Shown piece by piece: positions 63,272 through 64,000 of a stretch of 64,000 bases of DNA (its first letter is position 1; every line of letters starts with the position of its first letter). The DNA comes from Devosia nitrariae. Its GTDB lineage: Bacteria > Pseudomonadota > Alphaproteobacteria > Rhizobiales > Devosiaceae. Below the pieces are notes generated by a model that was given only the letters and a program-made list of their open reading frames with translations, searched no databases and was not told the origin of the DNA. Location: assembly GCF_030160115.1 (NCBI RefSeq), contig NZ_BSNS01000003.1:94386-158385 (forward strand), given 5' to 3'. Made by a program: the position numbers and the translations under genes.

Positions 63272-64000
63272 ACCCTCCCCAGCGCGAAGCCGCGGGCGAT
63301 GTAGTTGCGCACGAAGTAGATGACGATGGCGCCCGGGATCAAGGTGAGCGATCCGGCCGCCGCGAGCAGCCCGAGTTCATAGCCGGACGAGCTCGCCGTT
63401 CGAGTCATGGTGGCAGCGATCGGCTTGGCGGCGACCGAGGTCAGGGTCTTGGCCAGCAACAGTTCGACCCATGAGAACATGAAGCAGAAGAAGGCGGCAA
63501 CACCGATGCCGGCGGCGATGGTGGGCAGGAAGATCTTGATGAAGAACTTCCAGAATGGATAGCCATCGACATAGGCGGTCTCGTCCAGTTCCTTGGGTAC
63601 CGAGGACATGAAGCCTTCGAGAATCCACACCGCCAGCGGGATGTTGAACAATGTGTGCGCCAGCGCGACGGCGATGTGGGTGTCGAACAGGCCGACGGCC
63701 GAATAGAGCTGCAGGAAGGGCAGCGCGAACACCGCCGGCGGCGCCATGCGGTTGGTTAAAAGCCAGAAGAACAGGTGCTTGTCGCCGAGAAAGCGGTAGC
63801 GCGAGAACGCATAGGCAGCCGGCAGTGCCGCCAGCAGCGAGATCACCGTATTGAGCGACACGTAGATGATCGAGTTGATGTAGCCGGTGTACCAGACGGG
63901 ATTGGTGAAGATCTCGGTATAGTTGGCAACAGTGAAGTTGCGCGGCCACAGCGTGAAACCGCCGAGGATCTCGTTGGTGGACTTGAAGGACATCGACAGC
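63268..64000 (-). CDS. Glycerol-type ABC transporter permease (GlpQ-like), partial
   Basis: At least 242 residues of an inner-membrane permease: helices around YTGYINSIIYVSLNTVISLLAALPAAYAFSRYRF, the EAA loop with PKELDETAYVDGYPFWKFFIKIFLP, and a C-terminal helix before NYIARGFALGRV. The family has another ~25 N-terminal residues, and the frame probably continues past the window edge, so it is cut off. Linked to a DUF2160 gene, it fits GlpQ of the glycerol uptake system; other sugar permeases are possible. Confidence 0.8.
   Translation of the reverse strand, partial: LSMSFKSTNEILGGFTLWPRNFTVANYTEIFTNPVWYTGYINSIIYVSLNTVISLLAALPAAYAFSRYRFLGDKHLFFWLLTNRMAPPAVFALPFLQLYSAVGLFDTHIAVALAHTLFNIPLAVWILEGFMSSVPKELDETAYVDGYPFWKFFIKIFLPTIAAGIGVAAFFCFMFSWVELLLAKTLTSVAAKPIAATMTRTASSSGYELGLLAAAGSLTLIPGAIVIYFVRNYIARGFALGRV

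Overview
The window is a high-GC chromosomal segment of an alphaproteobacterium, almost certainly of the order Hyphomicrobiales. This rests on gene content and order: lptC-lptA-lptB-rpoN-hpf-ptsN, ubiB-ubiE divergent from mutM, hsp20-DUF1150, irr next to fabA-fabB, a membrane ferritin with iron-control-element-like boxes, and rhizobial-type intergenic palindromes. A Devosia/Pelagibacterium-like relative is my guess; the sequence alone does not fix the genus.

Layout. 0-7.5 kb is accessory: a LysR regulator with a GMC oxidoreductase, a frameshifted DUF2306 membrane gene, mbfA, a GcvA-type regulator facing a tiny ORF, and two exported proteins. 7.5-15.5 kb holds lepA, a YciI-like protein, a Phd-Doc toxin-antitoxin pair behind a perfect palindrome, a frameshifted MerR/P-loop regulator, an ArsR-led operon, a TetR/VOC divergent pair and a Gfo/Idh/MocA oxidoreductase. 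15.5-23 kb (minus strand) is rpmI-rplT-pheS-exonuclease-pheT followed by two paralogous putative glycosyltransferases. 23-25 kb has a GT2 glycosyltransferase facing a heat-shock operon with an RpoH-type promoter and a ROSE-like leader. 25-30.6 kb carries ptsN, hpf, rpoN, lptBAC, rnd and tRNA-Leu(CAG). 30.7-38.5 kb has an NDUFA9-like SDR, an IS110/cupin scar, uppP, gst-queG-SDR, an alpha/beta hydrolase and infC. 38.5-47.7 kb contains a four-gene ribokinase-to-NAT operon, irr, fabA-fabB, and a minus-strand run of small metabolic genes including moeB and dut. 47.9-59.4 kb is core: ubiB, ubiE, mutM, rpsT, dnaA, dnaN, recF, gyrB. The right end holds a DUF4345/AraC pair, a LysA-like decarboxylase and the tail of a glycerol-type ABC transporter operon.

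How genes connect. Irr and its likely target mbfA are both present, and mbfA has two iron-control-element-like palindromes in its promoter. The RpoN gene has a good -24/-12 promoter of its own. A family of composite palindromic repeats recurs at gene 3' ends, and in six genes the stop codon TAG is the first or last triplet of the repeat. No CRISPR array, prophage or complete insertion sequence is visible, and I found no wholly new defence or biosynthetic system. The best candidates for new biology are the MerR/P-loop fusion regulator, the paired GT92-like genes behind pheT, and the stop-codon-donating repeats.
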